Source: Holophagaceae bacterium
GTDB taxonomy: Bacteria > Acidobacteriota > Holophagae > Holophagales > Holophagaceae
Reading direction: 5' to 3'
Assembly (NCBI GenBank): GCA_025355915.1
Contig: JANXYT010000236.1
Location: forward strand, 1 to 7,082
Length of the DNA: 7,082 nt
Made by a program: the position numbers and the translations under genes. The notes under the pieces are model-generated. The model saw only the letters and a list, made by a program, of their open reading frames with translations, was not told the origin of the DNA and ran no database searches. Below are positions 5,939-7,082 of this stretch, piece by piece. Positions within the stretch are counted from its first letter, which is position 1. The number at the start of each line of letters is the position of its first letter.

Positions 5939-6912
5939 AACTTATCGCCGAAGACGGCGCCCCCCGCTTGGACCGCTTTCTGGCCGACCGCTTTCCCGAG
6001 ATCCCCCGCGCCCGTTGGGATGGCCATGTGCGCACCGGCGAGATCAAGGTCAATGGCGTCGCGGTGACCAAGGGTGGCGGAAAGTTGCGCCCGGGCGACC
6101 TGGTTGAGACGGAGCTTCCGGTGATCGCGGCCCCGGCGGCCCACCTGGAGGCCGAGGACATCGACCTGCCCACCCTGTTCGAGGACGCCCACCTGTGGAT
6201 CGTGGACAAGCCCACCGGCATGGTCGTCCATCCTGGCCCAGGCCACGCCGGAGGCACGGTCGTCAACGCCCTGCTGCACCGCCTCAAATCCCCGGTGATG
6301 CTCGAATCCGTGATCGAGGAAGCGGAGGACACCGAGGAACTGGCCTCCGGCTGGCCGGGGCTCGTGCACCGCCTGGACCGCTACACCACGGGCTGCCTCT
6401 GCCTCACCAAGACCGCCGAGGCCCAGCGCGCCATCCAGGCCCAGTTCAAGGCCCGCACGGTGGAGAAGCGGTACCTGGCCATCGTCCGCCATTCCCCCAA
6501 GCTGCCGCAGCTGGGCAGCCTGCTTATCGACGAGCCCATCGCCCGCCACAAGCGGGATCGCCTGCGCATGGTGGTGGCCGCGGGCGGACGGCCCGCTCAG
6601 ACCCGCCTCCGCGTGCTGGCCCGCACCACCAGCATCGCCCTGGTGGAATGCGAACTGCTGACGGGGCGCACCCACCAGATCCGCGTGCACCTCGCCCACC
6701 TGCGGGCGCCGATCATGGGGGATCCCCTCTACGGAGGGCCCGGCCGCTGGAAGGATGTGGATGGCCAAGCCCTGCTGTTGCCCCATCCGTCCCTTCATGC
6801 CTGGAAGCTGTCCGTGGATCACCCCGTCACCGGAGCGCGCATCCACGCGGAGGCTCCCCTTCCTGAGGCCTTCATCGCCCTCGCCAGATCCCTGGGCTTG
6901 CCTGAATTCTGA
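5935..6912 (+). CDS. RluA/RluD-family rRNA pseudouridine synthase
   Basis: Enzymes of this family isomerise specific uridines in RNA, mostly 23S rRNA, to pseudouridine. The 325-residue product has an N-terminal S4 RNA-binding domain (about 10-60, RLDRFLADRFPEIPRA and GEIKVNGVAV) followed by the RluA-type catalytic domain. Its features include WIVDKPTGMVVHPGPGH (88-104) and the catalytic motif LVHRLDRYTTG (143-153) with nucleophile D148. Further family motifs are KRYLAIV (178-184), the late block LLTGRTHQIRVHLAHL (241-256) and GDPLYGG (262-268). S4 plus catalytic domain fits the RluD/RluC branch; the family runs about 300-330 residues. Tyr150 stands where Asp is usual (HRLDxDT), and an acidic stretch (124-136, ESVIEEAEDTEEL) enlarges the loop before the catalytic motif. 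The GTG start overlaps the lgt stop (GTGA), so the two genes are probably co-translated. The target uridine cannot be assigned, so no symbol is given. Confidence 0.94.
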   Translation: MKLIAEDGAPRLDRFLADRFPEIPRARWDGHVRTGEIKVNGVAVTKGGGKLRPGDLVETELPVIAAPAAHLEAEDIDLPTLFEDAHLWIVDKPTGMVVHPGPGHAGGTVVNALLHRLKSPVMLESVIEEAEDTEELASGWPGLVHRLDRYTTGCLCLTKTAEAQRAIQAQFKARTVEKRYLAIVRHSPKLPQLGSLLIDEPIARHKRDRLRMVVAAGGRPAQTRLRVLARTTSIALVECELLTGRTHQIRVHLAHLRAPIMGDPLYGGPGRWKDVDGQALLLPHPSLHAWKLSVDHPVTGARIHAEAPLPEAFIALARSLGLPEF

Positions 6913-6942
6913 GGCGGGCGCATCATCCCCTCAGAGAACCCC

Positions 6943-7082
6943 ATGATCGCCATCGCGCATTTCCCGACAACGCTGGCCGCCTGGATGAGGGAATACCCTT
7001 TCCTTCCGGGTCTGATGTTTGCGGCGGTCTGCCTGTTGATCCTGCTGCTGGTGGCCCTGCCGCGGATCGCCTCCTGGCGCCG
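6943..7082 (+). CDS. Unrecognised protein, N-terminal fragment with one membrane segment (cut by window end)
   Basis: An open frame begins at ATG 6943, 30 nt after the pseudouridine synthase stop, and runs 46 codons to the window edge without a stop. The start MIAIAHFPTTLAAWMREYPF is followed by a hydrophobic stretch, about residues 21-42 (FLPGLMFAAVCLLILLLVAL), then basic RIASWRR. This looks like a transmembrane helix with a cytoplasmic positive flank, either a signal anchor or the first helix of a longer membrane protein. AGAGA (6933-6937) is a modest ribosome binding site, 5 nt before the ATG. Same strand and short gap suggest it continues the lgt operon. I do not recognise the family; the fragment is too short to assign. 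Confidence 0.6.
   Translation, partial: MIAIAHFPTTLAAWMREYPFLPGLMFAAVCLLILLLVALPRIASWR

Noticed and set aside
5758..6846. Long minus-strand open frame opposite the pseudouridine synthase
   Set aside because: It mirrors a gene with clear catalytic motifs on the other strand and has no domain of its own, so it is a GC-driven shadow.

Overview
The window is GC-rich and tightly packed, with almost no intergenic space. LpxD (lipid A) and Lgt (lipoprotein lipidation) point to a diderm bacterium. CheR, CheB and a FliK-like protein point to a motile one. Gene content and protein style would fit Acidobacteriota (Holophaga/Geothrix-like) or a deltaproteobacterial-type lineage. That placement is an impression, not something the sequence proves.

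Region 1 (1-4045, + strand) is a compact chemotaxis/signalling operon: the 3' end of cheR, two tandem HDOD-domain genes, cheB, and a gene whose C-terminal part resembles the FliK hook-length-control domain. Junctions are tight: 10 nt, 0 nt, 10 nt and a 1-nt TGATG overlap. Co-transcription and translational coupling are therefore likely. CheR and CheB are the opposing methyltransferase and methylesterase of chemoreceptor adaptation. The HDOD proteins sit physically between them, which suggests a role in output or regulation of the same pathway. The second HDOD protein keeps a full set of HD-type metal-ligand residues; the first has Asn in place of the last Asp.

Region 2 (4048-5049, - strand) is lpxD. 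It is convergent with the chemotaxis operon, with only 2 nt between the two stop codons, and it is not flanked here by its usual partners (bamA, fabZ, lpxA).

Region 3 (5050-5143) is the 94-bp divergent spacer between lpxD and lgt. Fifty-six bp of it is a perfect-register tandem array of eight 7-bp units (CTTCAGY).

Region 4 (5144-7082, + strand) is lgt, then an RluA/RluD-type pseudouridine synthase starting at a GTG inside the lgt stop (4-nt overlap), then the first 46 codons of an unrecognised protein with one membrane segment, cut by the window end.

I see no mobile element, CRISPR array, RNA gene or clear terminator. The most interesting items are the HDOD pair inside the cheR-cheB interval, the FliK-like gene ending that operon, and the heptanucleotide repeat that fills the lpxD/lgt control region. 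None of these amounts to a demonstrably new system on sequence alone.
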